From NCBI GenBank assembly GCA_963812255.1, contig CAWEUM010000005.1, positions 1,922,001 to 1,986,000 of the forward strand: DNA of 64,000 nt, written 5' to 3'. Positions 43,634 to 52,174 of the stretch are shown piece by piece. A program made the position numbers and the translations under genes. This stretch comes from DATJGR01 sp963812255. GTDB lineage: Bacteria; Pseudomonadota; Gammaproteobacteria; Pseudomonadales; Azotimanducaceae. How positions within the stretch are numbered: position 1 is the stretch's first letter; the number at the start of each line of letters is the position of its first letter. The notes beneath the pieces were generated by a model. That model searched no databases and was not told where the DNA came from. It saw only the letters and a program-made list of their open reading frames with translations.

Positions 43634-45247
43634 TCACATCCTGAAGACGCCGAACGGCGTGCCCGCCTCACGCGCCGGCTCACGGCATGCCACCGACAGC
43701 GCCAGGCTCAGCACCCGCCGTGTGTCAACCGGATCGATGACGCCGTCGTCCCACAGCCGCGCGCTCGCATAGAACGGATGCCCCTGAATATCGTAGGTGG
43801 ACCTGATCTCATCCATGAACTGACGTTGTTCCGTTTCGGGCCAGACCTCACCGCGAACCTGCGCCCCATCCCGACGTACCGTCGCCAGAACGTGCGCCGC
43901 CTGCTCGCCGCCCATCACCGAGATGCGCGCGTTCGGCCACGTCCAAAGCATCCGAGCACCATAGGCGCGGCCGCACATCGCGTAGTTGCCCGCTCCGAAC
44001 GATCCGCCAATCACGACGGTGAACTTCGGGACGCGCGCACAGGCGACGGCCGTCACCATCTTTGCACCATCCTTGGCGATGCCCTGGTTTTCGTACTTCC
44101 GCCCGACCATGAAGCCGGTGATGTTCTGCAGGAACAGCAGCGGCACGCCGCGGCGGTCGGCGAGCTGAACGAAATGCGCGCCCTTCAGGGCCGATTCGGA
44201 AAACAGAATGCCATTGTTGGCAACGATCGCGACCGGCATTCCGTCGATCCGGGCAAATCCGGTGACCAGCGTCTCGCCGTACACGGATTTGAATTCATGG
44301 AAATCCGATGCGTCGACCAGCCGAGCGATGACCTCACGCACATCGTACGGCGTGCGTGTGTCTCGTGGCAGCACACCATAGAGTTGCTCGGCGGGGTATG
44401 CGGGTTGCGTGCCAGGTTGCCGCACCACGGTATCGCGATACGCGACGTTGCTCGCCGCGATAATCTCGCGCGCCAGCACCAGCGCATGTTCGTCGTTGGC
44501 TGCCAGATGATCCGCGACACCGGAGATGCGTGCGTGTACGTCGCCGCCGCCGAGGCTCTCCGCATCGACATCTTCACCCGTCGCCGCTTTGACCAACGGC
44601 GGGCCGCCGAGAAAGATCGTGCCCTGGTTGCGAACGATGATCGACTGATCGCACATCGCCGGAACGTACGCACCTCCGGCTGTGCACGAACCCATGACGA
44701 CGGCGACCTGCGGAATCCCGCGCGCCGACATATTGGCCTGGTTGTAGAAAATCCGGCCGAAGTGATCCTTGTCTGGGAAGACCTGTTCCTGCATCGGCAG
44801 GAACGCGCCGCCCGAGTCGACCAGATAGATGCACGGCAAGTGATTCTCGAGCGCGATCTCCTGCGCACGCAGGTGCTTCTTCACGGTAATCGGATAATAG
44901 GTACCCCCTTTGACCGTTGCGTCATTGACGACGATCACGCACTCACGGCCGGTGACCCGCCCGATACCGGTAATGATGCCGGCCGACGGCACGCTGTCAT
45001 CGTACAACTCATGGCCAGCGAGTTGGCCAACCTCGAGGAATGCCGAGCCCGGGTCGAGCAACCGTTCGAGGCGGGCGCGCGGCAACAGCTTGCCGCGTTC
45101 GAGGTGCCGCGCGCGCGATCGTTCGTCGCCGCCCCGCGCGATCGTCGCCGTCAGCTCACGCAGTTGCGCGCCGAGTTGGCGATGGTGGGTGTCGTTCGCC
45201 CGAAAGGCGTTTCCGTTCGGATCTACTTTGCTGTCGAGTACCGCCAT
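43634..45247 (-). CDS. liuB: Methylcrotonyl-CoA carboxylase, carboxyltransferase beta subunit
   Basis: A 537-residue carboxyltransferase. Family segments include ARGKLLPRARLERLLDPGS, VVNDATVKGGTYYPITVKKH, CIYLVDSGGAFLPMQEQVF and GRIFYNQANMSARGIPQ, which match MCC beta better than propionyl-CoA carboxylase. ATG 45247 has GAAGG nine bases upstream and lies two bases after the stop of the small cytochrome gene. This places leucine-pathway enzymes in the same transcript as the amine dehydrogenase. Confidence 0.9.
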   Translation of the reverse strand: MAVLDSKVDPNGNAFRANDTHHRQLGAQLRELTATIARGGDERSRARHLERGKLLPRARLERLLDPGSAFLEVGQLAGHELYDDSVPSAGIITGIGRVTGRECVIVVNDATVKGGTYYPITVKKHLRAQEIALENHLPCIYLVDSGGAFLPMQEQVFPDKDHFGRIFYNQANMSARGIPQVAVVMGSCTAGGAYVPAMCDQSIIVRNQGTIFLGGPPLVKAATGEDVDAESLGGGDVHARISGVADHLAANDEHALVLAREIIAASNVAYRDTVVRQPGTQPAYPAEQLYGVLPRDTRTPYDVREVIARLVDASDFHEFKSVYGETLVTGFARIDGMPVAIVANNGILFSESALKGAHFVQLADRRGVPLLFLQNITGFMVGRKYENQGIAKDGAKMVTAVACARVPKFTVVIGGSFGAGNYAMCGRAYGARMLWTWPNARISVMGGEQAAHVLATVRRDGAQVRGEVWPETEQRQFMDEIRSTYDIQGHPFYASARLWDDGVIDPVDTRRVLSLALSVACREPAREAGTPFGVFRM

Positions 45248-45249
45248 CG

Positions 45250-45669
45250 CTACCAACCTTCCGCGGCGGGATATCTGCGTGCAATCTCGGCATTCAACGC
45301 GTGCCGCAGCGCATCGATATCGTTCGGGCGCCGACGCCGATACTGCGAGATCTCCTCCACACTGAACGGTTCCAACGTTTGCGGCCGCGACGCCCCCGCG
45401 AATTCATCGATCATCCAGTTCAGTACCGCGGTCAGACGACGATCATCGAGCAGCGAGTTGGCCGCGCCCGGCACTTGCACAAGATAGGCGCGTCCCTGTG
45501 GAACCGTCAGGTAATAGCCGACCCGGTCGGCCAGCTTCGGAATCGCCGGCGGATGGCCCGCGCCATCGGCCAGGTGGCACCCCATGCAATGCAGAACGTA
45601 GTCCTGGTGTGGATCAGACCACGCGTTCACGCCGAGGACAACGAGCACCGCCGCAATCAGCGTGCGCAA
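45250..45669 (-). CDS. Monoheme c-type cytochrome of the amine dehydrogenase cluster
   Basis: A 139-residue protein if started at TTG 45669, or 143 from TTG 45681, which overlaps the light-subunit stop. The hydrophobic signal RTLIAAVLVVLGVNAWS is followed at once by the heme site HCMGCHLADGAGHPP. Only one CxxCH is present, so it is not a MauG-type diheme enzyme. A possible distal ligand is the methionine in NWMIDE. It is placed between the light subunit and carboxylase genes, so it may accept electrons from the dehydrogenase. Both possible starts are weak. Confidence 0.72.
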   Translation of the reverse strand: MRTLIAAVLVVLGVNAWSDPHQDYVLHCMGCHLADGAGHPPAIPKLADRVGYYLTVPQGRAYLVQVPGAANSLLDDRRLTAVLNWMIDEFAGASRPQTLEPFSVEEISQYRRRRPNDIDALRHALNAEIARRYPAAEGW

Positions 45670-45670
45670 A

Positions 45671-46195
45671 TCATTCCGCAACCGCGAGTCCGAGAACCAC
45701 CGACGTGGAGCAATGGTACATGTTCGTCTTGGTGCCATGGCACCAGTTGATGTCATTGCTCTTCGCTGGCTCATACACGGGCCGGTCACCCTCGTTGCGA
45801 TTGCACAGACAATGGCCGCACGCGGTCTTTCCGCAACAATCGTTGTAGGAAATGATGTAGTCCTTCGCATCCACTGGATTGCGACAGGTACCGATCCACG
45901 TCACGGGTGAAGGTTCCGTGCCCGGTGGGCAACTGTTGGCGGATCCGCCGCAGCAGCCGCACAGGAATCCGTCGAGCGCGCAGAATCTCCAGTACTCGCA
46001 ACTCAGCGGATCGCCTTGTTCCTGTGGCTGCGGCGCGCGTGGCGAATCAGCCGCGTTGGCGCGGGCCACCGGCAACAATGGCACGGCCGCACTGCCGACC
46101 AGCACAAATCCGACCCGCGAAAGAAAATCGCGCCGCGACGTGTGCCGGGCTATTCGTCGAGTCCCTTGCGTGATCCAGTTGTCGAACCATTTCAT
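45671..46195 (-). CDS. aauA: Quinoprotein amine dehydrogenase light (beta) subunit, aromatic-amine type
   Basis: A 174-residue precursor carrying the tryptophan tryptophylquinone (TTQ) cofactor. The signal contains a twin-arginine motif (SRRDFLSRV, residues 20-28) and ends near ARANA, so it is exported folded. The mature part has 14 cysteines. Trp100 (PSPVTWIGTC) and Trp151 (NDINWCHG) are 51 residues apart and Asp119 is 19 after the first, the spacing of the TTQ tryptophans and catalytic aspartate. DGFLCGCCGG and GKTACGHCLC resemble aromatic amine dehydrogenase more than methylamine dehydrogenase. Confidence 0.92.
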   Translation of the reverse strand: MKWFDNWITQGTRRIARHTSRRDFLSRVGFVLVGSAAVPLLPVARANAADSPRAPQPQEQGDPLSCEYWRFCALDGFLCGCCGGSANSCPPGTEPSPVTWIGTCRNPVDAKDYIISYNDCCGKTACGHCLCNRNEGDRPVYEPAKSNDINWCHGTKTNMYHCSTSVVLGLAVAE

Positions 46196-46812
46196 GCGTT
46201 CACCTCGGTTTCATCGCGCGCCCTGGCGCTCATGTACTCGTTGACGCTCGAAACTCCCAGCCTTCTTGCTTCGAACAGACTCTCGAGGTGCTCGCGCGAA
46301 TTGACCAGCCCTTTGGCAACCAACACGCCGCGCTCATCGAGCAACGCTGCGTAAGGCAGCTTGCCGACCTGAAACGCAACACCGAGCTCCTGCGAAATGA
46401 CATACGGATAGTTCTGGATCTGGCGTTCGGCCACGTACGCCTCGTGTTCGCCGCGTGTTCCGCCGTCGCTGGCAAACACCAGGTCGAGCCACTTGCGCTC
46501 TTCCTTCGCAATACGCATGACCACCGGTAGCAGCGAACGACACAGTGGGCACGTCGGCGACAGAAAAAACAGCAGCACGCCACGCTTACGCGCGGCGAAC
46601 GAATCGAGCTTCACGCTGCCTTCGTCGAGCGTCGTCAACGTCAGCGGTGGCGGCGTTTCGCCGGCTTTGACGCCGCCCGATAATGTCAATGCACCCGCCG
46701 GGGAGACGCGTTCGTGCAGCACCCCGATCTGCCGCGTCAGCGCGAATACGACCAGCGCGAGGCCGATGACGAGCAACCACAAGACAATATTGGAGACGAT
46801 CAGCGCATCCAT
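46192..46812 (-). CDS. aauD: MauD/AauD thioredoxin-like maturation protein
   Basis: A 206-residue protein with one N-terminal membrane anchor (LIVSNIVLWLLVIGLALVVF) and a periplasmic thioredoxin-fold domain whose active site is SPTCPLCRSLLP (CPLC). In mau/aau clusters MauD is required for stable light subunit, probably by forming its many disulfides. Start ATG 46812 overlaps the MauE stop by one base, and its own TGA overlaps the light-subunit ATG by four bases. Confidence 0.9.
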   Translation of the reverse strand: MDALIVSNIVLWLLVIGLALVVFALTRQIGVLHERVSPAGALTLSGGVKAGETPPPLTLTTLDEGSVKLDSFAARKRGVLLFFLSPTCPLCRSLLPVVMRIAKEERKWLDLVFASDGGTRGEHEAYVAERQIQNYPYVISQELGVAFQVGKLPYAALLDERGVLVAKGLVNSREHLESLFEARRLGVSSVNEYMSARARDETEVNA

Positions 46813-47333
46813 CACACCCACTCTTCGAGGCGCGCGCGCGCCGCGAGCAATTGATTGATTGCGGCATAGAGCAACGCGACCACCAACACACCGCAGATCA
46901 TGCTGGCCACATCCAGCGTGCCAAGTGGCCGCGACGTCACTGGCATCAGCGCGACTAGCGCCGCAACACTCAGTACGCCGTTGCGCGCCACCAGTCCGAC
47001 CGACAACGGTTGCGCCACACCACCGCAACCACAGTCGATGAATCGGCGCCCGCGCGCAAGATTGATCGCCATGACGCAGGCATAACCGAACAAGACGGCC
47101 GCCGCGGCAGCGTACGCGACGGAATACTGCCAAAGCATTCCGATCCCGATCGCGAACTCGACTGCAACCACACACCACGTCGCGACGCCGACCAATCCGT
47201 TCGGCAACACACGATACGTCGTCAGCACCGTACGAAACTCCGCCATGTCGGCGAGCTTGTGCGCCGCTGCCGCCAGGAACAGCCACCCCAGCGCGAAACG
47301 CAAAATCGTCGCGATGACCGGATCGATGTTCAT
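46812..47333 (-). CDS. aauE: MauE/AauE membrane maturation protein
   Basis: A 173-residue integral membrane protein with four or five hydrophobic segments, of the MauE/DoxX-like group. It carries the conserved pair in RRFIDCGCGGVAQPL. In methylamine and aromatic amine dehydrogenase clusters MauE works with MauD in making the disulfide-rich light subunit, possibly by passing electrons across the membrane. Its start overlaps the stop of the large-subunit gene by four bases. Confidence 0.9.
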   Translation of the reverse strand: MNIDPVIATILRFALGWLFLAAAAHKLADMAEFRTVLTTYRVLPNGLVGVATWCVVAVEFAIGIGMLWQYSVAYAAAAAVLFGYACVMAINLARGRRFIDCGCGGVAQPLSVGLVARNGVLSVAALVALMPVTSRPLGTLDVASMICGVLVVALLYAAINQLLAARARLEEWV

Positions 47334-48487
47334 GGACTTTGAATGAAGGTCGGCACCATCGGCGGCCCCTTGATCGTGCGCAGGTGTTTGCCGGTCATCG
47401 CGTCATACACGTAAACCGCGGGCGTCGCAGCGTCGTCGGCAATCAACAGCGGAGTCACATCCTTAGTGACGCCCAACGAGGTGATTGGGGCGATCATCGA
47501 CAGTGCGGCCAGCTTCTTCGATGATTCCAGATCATACGTCCACACTTCGCCGCCAGGATCCTTGTGGCCAAAGGCTCCGCCCTGATGGACGATGACGAAC
47601 AGACGCCCCAGGCCCTGGTGTACGGCATCGAATTGGCCACCACCGACTTTCCAGCCCTTCGCCCTGTCCGCGTCGCTGAACAACGACCAGGGTTTGCCCG
47701 GAGTTGCCTTGCCATCGGTAAATGCCACCGGATGCACGTAACCATCGAACGAAATGAACAACCACGTATTGCCGTAGCGCGAGGCTTTTTCGGTGACCGG
47801 ATCTTTGTCTGGATCGAAGAATATCTTGCTGTGGCTTCGCGATGCCAGATTGCCCTGATCATCGAGTGAAACGACCTGCACCGTGCCGTCTCCGCACAGC
47901 GACGCAAAGGCGCGATCGCCGATCGGGTAGACGAGGTTGCATCCCGACATTTCGATTTCCGCAACGAATTTTCGCGCCAGCACGTCGACGACGCTGACCG
48001 ACGTCGCCGGTGTCATGTTGGCCACGTACATGAAGCGTCCGTCGTCGCTCAGCCCTTGATACGCGCGCAGCGGAACACCGGTGGCCCGCTTCGGCGGAAT
48101 CACGACTTCGCCCACGGGTTTCAGGTCCTGCGTATCGTAGATTGCAACGATGTCGGTGCGCTCGCCGCGGCTGCCGCGGCTGTAGTACATCTCGGGCACA
48201 TAAATCGCCGAGAAGTCCGGCGCAAATTCCACCGCATTGCCAAAAGCACCCGTCGACAGCATGCCGAGCATCGATCCAGTGTCGCCGTCGAACAGATAGA
48301 CCTTGCTGTCCAGATAGCCGAAGAAGTTGCTGTCGTAAACGAAGAACCAATGAGCCTTTGGCGCCCCCAACTTCTCGGCGGAGGCCTGCTCCGGCTTTAG
48401 CGCTGCTACCTTCGCGGGCGCCGCCGCCACCGTTGCGGCACCGATCACGACCAGACCGGCCACAACCACCCCTAGCGTTCTACTCAT
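47330..48487 (-). CDS. aauB: Quinoprotein amine dehydrogenase large (alpha) subunit
   Basis: A 385-residue periplasmic precursor with a Sec-type signal (MSRTLGVVVAGLVVIGAATVAAA). The mature part is a seven-bladed beta-propeller built of strand repeats such as KVYLFDGDTGSMLGML and FMYVANMTPATSVSVVDV, and CNLVYPIGDRAFASLCGDG holds the conserved disulfide. It forms the alpha2beta2 scaffold around the TTQ subunit. An excellent GAGGGGGAG ribosome site precedes the ATG. A 65-base gap separates it from the upstream aminotransferase gene. Confidence 0.92.
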   Translation of the reverse strand: MSRTLGVVVAGLVVIGAATVAAAPAKVAALKPEQASAEKLGAPKAHWFFVYDSNFFGYLDSKVYLFDGDTGSMLGMLSTGAFGNAVEFAPDFSAIYVPEMYYSRGSRGERTDIVAIYDTQDLKPVGEVVIPPKRATGVPLRAYQGLSDDGRFMYVANMTPATSVSVVDVLARKFVAEIEMSGCNLVYPIGDRAFASLCGDGTVQVVSLDDQGNLASRSHSKIFFDPDKDPVTEKASRYGNTWLFISFDGYVHPVAFTDGKATPGKPWSLFSDADRAKGWKVGGGQFDAVHQGLGRLFVIVHQGGAFGHKDPGGEVWTYDLESSKKLAALSMIAPITSLGVTKDVTPLLIADDAATPAVYVYDAMTGKHLRTIKGPPMVPTFIQSP

Positions 48488-48552
48488 CTTCTCCCCCTCG
48501 ATCCGGCCGCACGTCGATTCGCAATCAGATTCCCGTACGCATCATGCGTCCA

Positions 48553-49944
48553 TCAACGCTGCCTGGTCCACGCCAGCGTGTCATCGAGTGCCCGAGACAG
48601 CTTGTCGAACAGCTCGTGCACCTGGCTTTCGCTGATCACCAGCGGCGGGCACACCGCAATCGTCTCGCCGATGTTGCGCACGATCAGGCCATGTTCTTCG
48701 GCCCGTCCGGCGCAATACGCCGCAACCCCTCGTTTCGATTCGAACGGCGCCTTCGTCGATTTGTCGGCAACGATCTCTGCCGCGCCGATCATACCGACAC
48801 CGCGCGCTTCACCTACGAGCGGGTGATCTCCGAGTGTGCGCAGCCGCGCCTGAAACGGTTTCGAGATGCGCGCCGCATGGCCGAACAGATCACGCTCTTC
48901 CATGAGTTCGAGATTGCGCAGCGCAACTGCTGCGCACACCGGATGACCCGAGTACGTGAAACCGTGACCAAATGTGCCCACCTGACCCGACGCCTCGATG
49001 AACGGTTCGTAGAAAAACTCCGGAATAATGACCGCGGACAACGGCAGGTACGCCGACGATACCGCTTTGGCGACACTCATCGTCGTCGGCCGAATGCCAA
49101 GCGTTTGCGCGCCGAAAGGATTGCCGGTACGGCCGAAGCCGCAGATCACTTCATCGTCGATGAAGAAGATGCCGTATCGATCGAGCAGCGCCTGCACTTT
49201 TTCATAGTAGCCGGCGGGTGGAACGATGACGCCGCCCGCGCCCATCACCGGCTCGGCGATGAACGCAGCAATCGTTTCCGCGCCTTCGGACTCGATGAGC
49301 TTTTCGAGATTGCCGACGATCCGATCGACGAATGCGGCTTCGCTCTCGCCGGTATTCCCGCCGCGGTAATAATGCGGTGCATCGGTGTGCAGTACCGCGG
49401 CGATCGGCAGATCGAAGTGTTTGTGGAATGCCGGAAGCCCCGTGAGGCTGCCGCTCGCCACAGTTACGCCATGATAGCCCCGGTGCCGCGAGATGATTTT
49501 CTTGCGCTCGGGCCTACCGATCACGTTGTGGTAGTACCACATCAGTTTCACTTGCGTGTCGTTGGCGTCTGAGCCGGATAGACCGAAGAACACGCGGCCT
49601 GCTTCGAACGGCATCATCGCTTTCAGCTTTTCGGCGAGTAGCACGCTCGCCTCGTTGCTCTTGCCCCCGAACAGATGCGAGTAGTTCAGTTTCCGCATTT
49701 GCTCGGCCGCGACGCGTGCGAGTTCCTCTTCGCCGTATCCGATTGCCGTACACCACAAACCCGCCATGCCTTCGAGGTATTGCTTACCGTGGTTGTCCCA
49801 GATGTACACCCCTTTCGCACGCATCATCACCATGGGCCCTTTCTCATGGTGCAGCTTCAGATTGGTCGAAGGATGCAGCAGATGCTCGAGATCTTTGGCT
49901 TCGAGTGAGCCCGGCGGTGCAACGTTGTGCAGTGACTGAATCAT
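48553..49944 (-). CDS. Class III omega-aminotransferase (amine:pyruvate type)
   Basis: A 463-residue PLP enzyme. YLEGMAGLWCTAIGYG, SGSDANDTQVKLMWYYH and RHRGYHGVTVASGSLTG are fold-type I class III motifs. FIDDEVICGFGRTG binds PLP, and the Schiff-base lysine lies in the MSVAKAVSSAYLP segment. FGHGFTYSGHPVCAA is typical of amine:pyruvate transaminases. Such enzymes move amino groups from amines or omega-amino acids to pyruvate, giving alanine. With the second transaminase and alanine dehydrogenase upstream, an amine catabolic role is likely. Confidence 0.87.
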   Translation of the reverse strand: MIQSLHNVAPPGSLEAKDLEHLLHPSTNLKLHHEKGPMVMMRAKGVYIWDNHGKQYLEGMAGLWCTAIGYGEEELARVAAEQMRKLNYSHLFGGKSNEASVLLAEKLKAMMPFEAGRVFFGLSGSDANDTQVKLMWYYHNVIGRPERKKIISRHRGYHGVTVASGSLTGLPAFHKHFDLPIAAVLHTDAPHYYRGGNTGESEAAFVDRIVGNLEKLIESEGAETIAAFIAEPVMGAGGVIVPPAGYYEKVQALLDRYGIFFIDDEVICGFGRTGNPFGAQTLGIRPTTMSVAKAVSSAYLPLSAVIIPEFFYEPFIEASGQVGTFGHGFTYSGHPVCAAVALRNLELMEERDLFGHAARISKPFQARLRTLGDHPLVGEARGVGMIGAAEIVADKSTKAPFESKRGVAAYCAGRAEEHGLIVRNIGETIAVCPPLVISESQVHELFDKLSRALDDTLAWTRQR

Positions 49945-49983
49945 GGATTCCTCTCGACAATAATGGCGTCAGATGTCCGTTCG

Positions 49984-51336
49984 TCAGGGTTGATCGTCGA
50001 GCGCTTCTGCGACCACATCGAACAGCAGATCTAGATCACGTTCGTCGATGACGAACGGCGGGCCGAACTGCAGCGTGTCGCCCCCGAAACGTACATAGAC
50101 CCCGCGTTCCCAGCAGCGCATTGCGACTTCGTATGGTCGTCGGGCAGGCTCACCCGGTAGCGGCGCCAGGGTCAATGCACCGGCGAGACCGTAGTTACGT
50201 ATATCGACGACGTGCTGGCGGCCTTTGAGCCCGTGAATGGCGGTCTCGAAGTAGGGTGCGAGAGCGGCGACACGATCGACCAGCTTGTCGTCCAGCAACA
50301 CATCCAGCGCGGCGATCGCCGCGGCGCACGCAACCGGATGACCGGAATAGGTGTAACCGTGCGGAAATTCGAGCAAGTAGCGAGGCCCGCCCGTTGCCAT
50401 GAACGCCTGATAGATCTCGTCCTTCACAACGACGGCGCCCATCGGCACCGCGCCATTGGTCAGTTGTTTAGCAAAGTTCATGATATCGGGTACCACGCCG
50501 AATGCTTCCGCACCGCTGCGCGCGCCAGCGCGCCCGAACCCGGTGATCACCTCGTCGAATATCAGCAGGATCTGGTGCTTGTCGCAGATCGCGCGCAGAC
50601 GCTCGAGGTAGCCCTTCGGGGGCGGCAACACACCCGCAGATCCCGCAAACGGTTCGACGATGACCGCGGCAATGTTCGACGCATCGTGCAGTGCGACGAG
50701 TTCTTCGAGATCGTCGGCGAGTTCGGCACCCGCGTTCGGCATACCCTTGCTGAAGGCGTTCTCCGGCAACAGCGTATGACGCAGATGGTCCGTCGCGATG
50801 CCTTCGCCGAACAATGCCCGATTGGCCCCGATACCGCCGACCGAGATGCCGCCGAAGTTGACGCCGTGATAGCCCTTGGCCCGACCGATCAGGCGCGTTT
50901 TTGACGGCATACCGCACTTGTGCCAATAGGCGCGCGCGATCTTCAGCGATGTATCGGCGGCCTCGGAACCAGAGTTCGTGTAGAAGACGTAGTCGAGTCC
51001 CGCCGGCGTCAGCGCCTTGATCTTGTTTGCGAGTTCGAACGCCAGGGGGTGGCCGAACTGGAATGCCGGCGAGTAGTCGAGCGTGCGTAACTGGCGCGCC
51101 ACCGCATCGGCGATCTCCGGCCTGTTGTGGCCCGCGCCGCAACACCACAGGCCCGACAAGCCATCGAGCACGCGACGGCCGTCGCTCGTGATGTAGTGGC
51201 AACCTTGCGCACCGGCGATCAGCCTCGGGTTGTCTTTGAACTCACGATTTGCAGTGAACGGCATCCAGAAGGCTTCGAGTTCGGCTCGATCCGGATGCGA
51301 CAATTTTCGAACTGCCTCCGCCTCCCTTGCCGCCAT
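49984..51336 (-). CDS. Beta-alanine:pyruvate / omega-amino acid aminotransferase
   Basis: A 450-residue class III aminotransferase starting at ATG 51336 with an AGGTG ribosome site. FWMPFTANREFKDNPRLI, LDGLSGLWCCGAGHNRPEI, GRAKGYHGVNFGG and the C-terminal VRFGGDTLQFGPPFV closely follow beta-alanine:pyruvate transaminase of Pseudomonas. PLP lysine is in MNFAKQLTNGAVPMG. It would convert beta-alanine or related omega-amines with pyruvate to the semialdehyde and alanine. It precedes the other aminotransferase by 39 bases. Confidence 0.88.
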   Translation of the reverse strand: MAAREAEAVRKLSHPDRAELEAFWMPFTANREFKDNPRLIAGAQGCHYITSDGRRVLDGLSGLWCCGAGHNRPEIADAVARQLRTLDYSPAFQFGHPLAFELANKIKALTPAGLDYVFYTNSGSEAADTSLKIARAYWHKCGMPSKTRLIGRAKGYHGVNFGGISVGGIGANRALFGEGIATDHLRHTLLPENAFSKGMPNAGAELADDLEELVALHDASNIAAVIVEPFAGSAGVLPPPKGYLERLRAICDKHQILLIFDEVITGFGRAGARSGAEAFGVVPDIMNFAKQLTNGAVPMGAVVVKDEIYQAFMATGGPRYLLEFPHGYTYSGHPVACAAAIAALDVLLDDKLVDRVAALAPYFETAIHGLKGRQHVVDIRNYGLAGALTLAPLPGEPARRPYEVAMRCWERGVYVRFGGDTLQFGPPFVIDERDLDLLFDVVAEALDDQP

Positions 51337-51411
51337 GTCGTCACCTGCACCTAACGCTGCCCGATGGGCAGTGTAGTGCGCCGCTCGCAAACGTTCATCT
51401 GCCGATATCGA

Positions 51412-52035
51412 TCAGCCGAGGTGCGAATCGTGCCTTGAAATGGTCTGCAGTGCGTCCTGATATCCTGCGACGCACTCACGCTCCACGACCGGCACGATGA
51501 TCGAACGACCGAGCGCCGCACCCTTCGGCGGCGCAGGACCAAACCGCCCTCGAGCAATCGCGTGCACTGCCCCCAACTCGGCTGGACGGAGCACCTTCAG
51601 CTGGCCGCGCGGCGTGATCAGATAAAAATCGCGCCCGGTGCTGCGCACCAGATCGACATCCTCGGGAGAGAACACATCGCGAAACAGCGCGGGCGCGCCA
51701 TGCGTGTGCCAGAACGCGGCAACCTGCATCTCCACCGGAATCGAAACCGAGAACGTCACCTTGTCCTGACCCGGACATCCGAAACCGACCGAGGCCCAGA
51801 ATCCACCACTGCGATTCGTGACGACGGCCCCCACGAACTCGCGATCCGAATGGATGGATGCGTCGAGATAGTGCTGTCGCATCGCATCGACCGCGGCGAC
51901 CACATTCGCATAGCTGCGTTGCCGATCAATCGCCGTCGCAACGACGCTGCAGGATCCGGGCGAAGCGACAGCCTGTAAGGCGACGCACGACAGTGCAGTC
52001 GCCAAGAGTTGGCCCAAAGGCTGGCGCAGGTGCAT
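51412..52035 (-). CDS. Secreted DUF4329-type protein (JAMM-like)
   Basis: A 207-residue precursor with a signal peptide (GQLLATALSCVALQAVAS) and a GGAGAG ribosome site. The core resembles DUF4329/JAB-like domains: VAAFWHTHGAPALF (the HxH metal motif) followed by FSPEDVDLVRS and DFYLITPRGQLKVLRP. These are predicted metallopeptidases, often in toxins or cell-surface systems. Here it is a stand-alone periplasmic or secreted protein between alanine dehydrogenase and the aminotransferases, with no immunity-like partner visible. Its role in the cluster is unclear. Confidence 0.65.
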   Translation of the reverse strand: MHLRQPLGQLLATALSCVALQAVASPGSCSVVATAIDRQRSYANVVAAVDAMRQHYLDASIHSDREFVGAVVTNRSGGFWASVGFGCPGQDKVTFSVSIPVEMQVAAFWHTHGAPALFRDVFSPEDVDLVRSTGRDFYLITPRGQLKVLRPAELGAVHAIARGRFGPAPPKGAALGRSIIVPVVERECVAGYQDALQTISRHDSHLG

Positions 52036-52174
52036 CGCCGCTCTCCACCAGACAAATCATCTGAGTGGAGACTATTGCGCTGCGCGACGGGCGAGCCACG
52101 CGCTTGCGACCAGACGAGACTCTCTTGCGGCAAAGCGGTGCGGCGGCGTGTCGTGTCGCGGCAACGCGCCGCGT

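Noticed and set aside
43556..45487. A 643-residue open frame antisense to the MCC beta subunit gene
   Set aside because: The sense frame is a textbook carboxyltransferase. The antisense frame is a by-product of high GC and has no recognisable domain.
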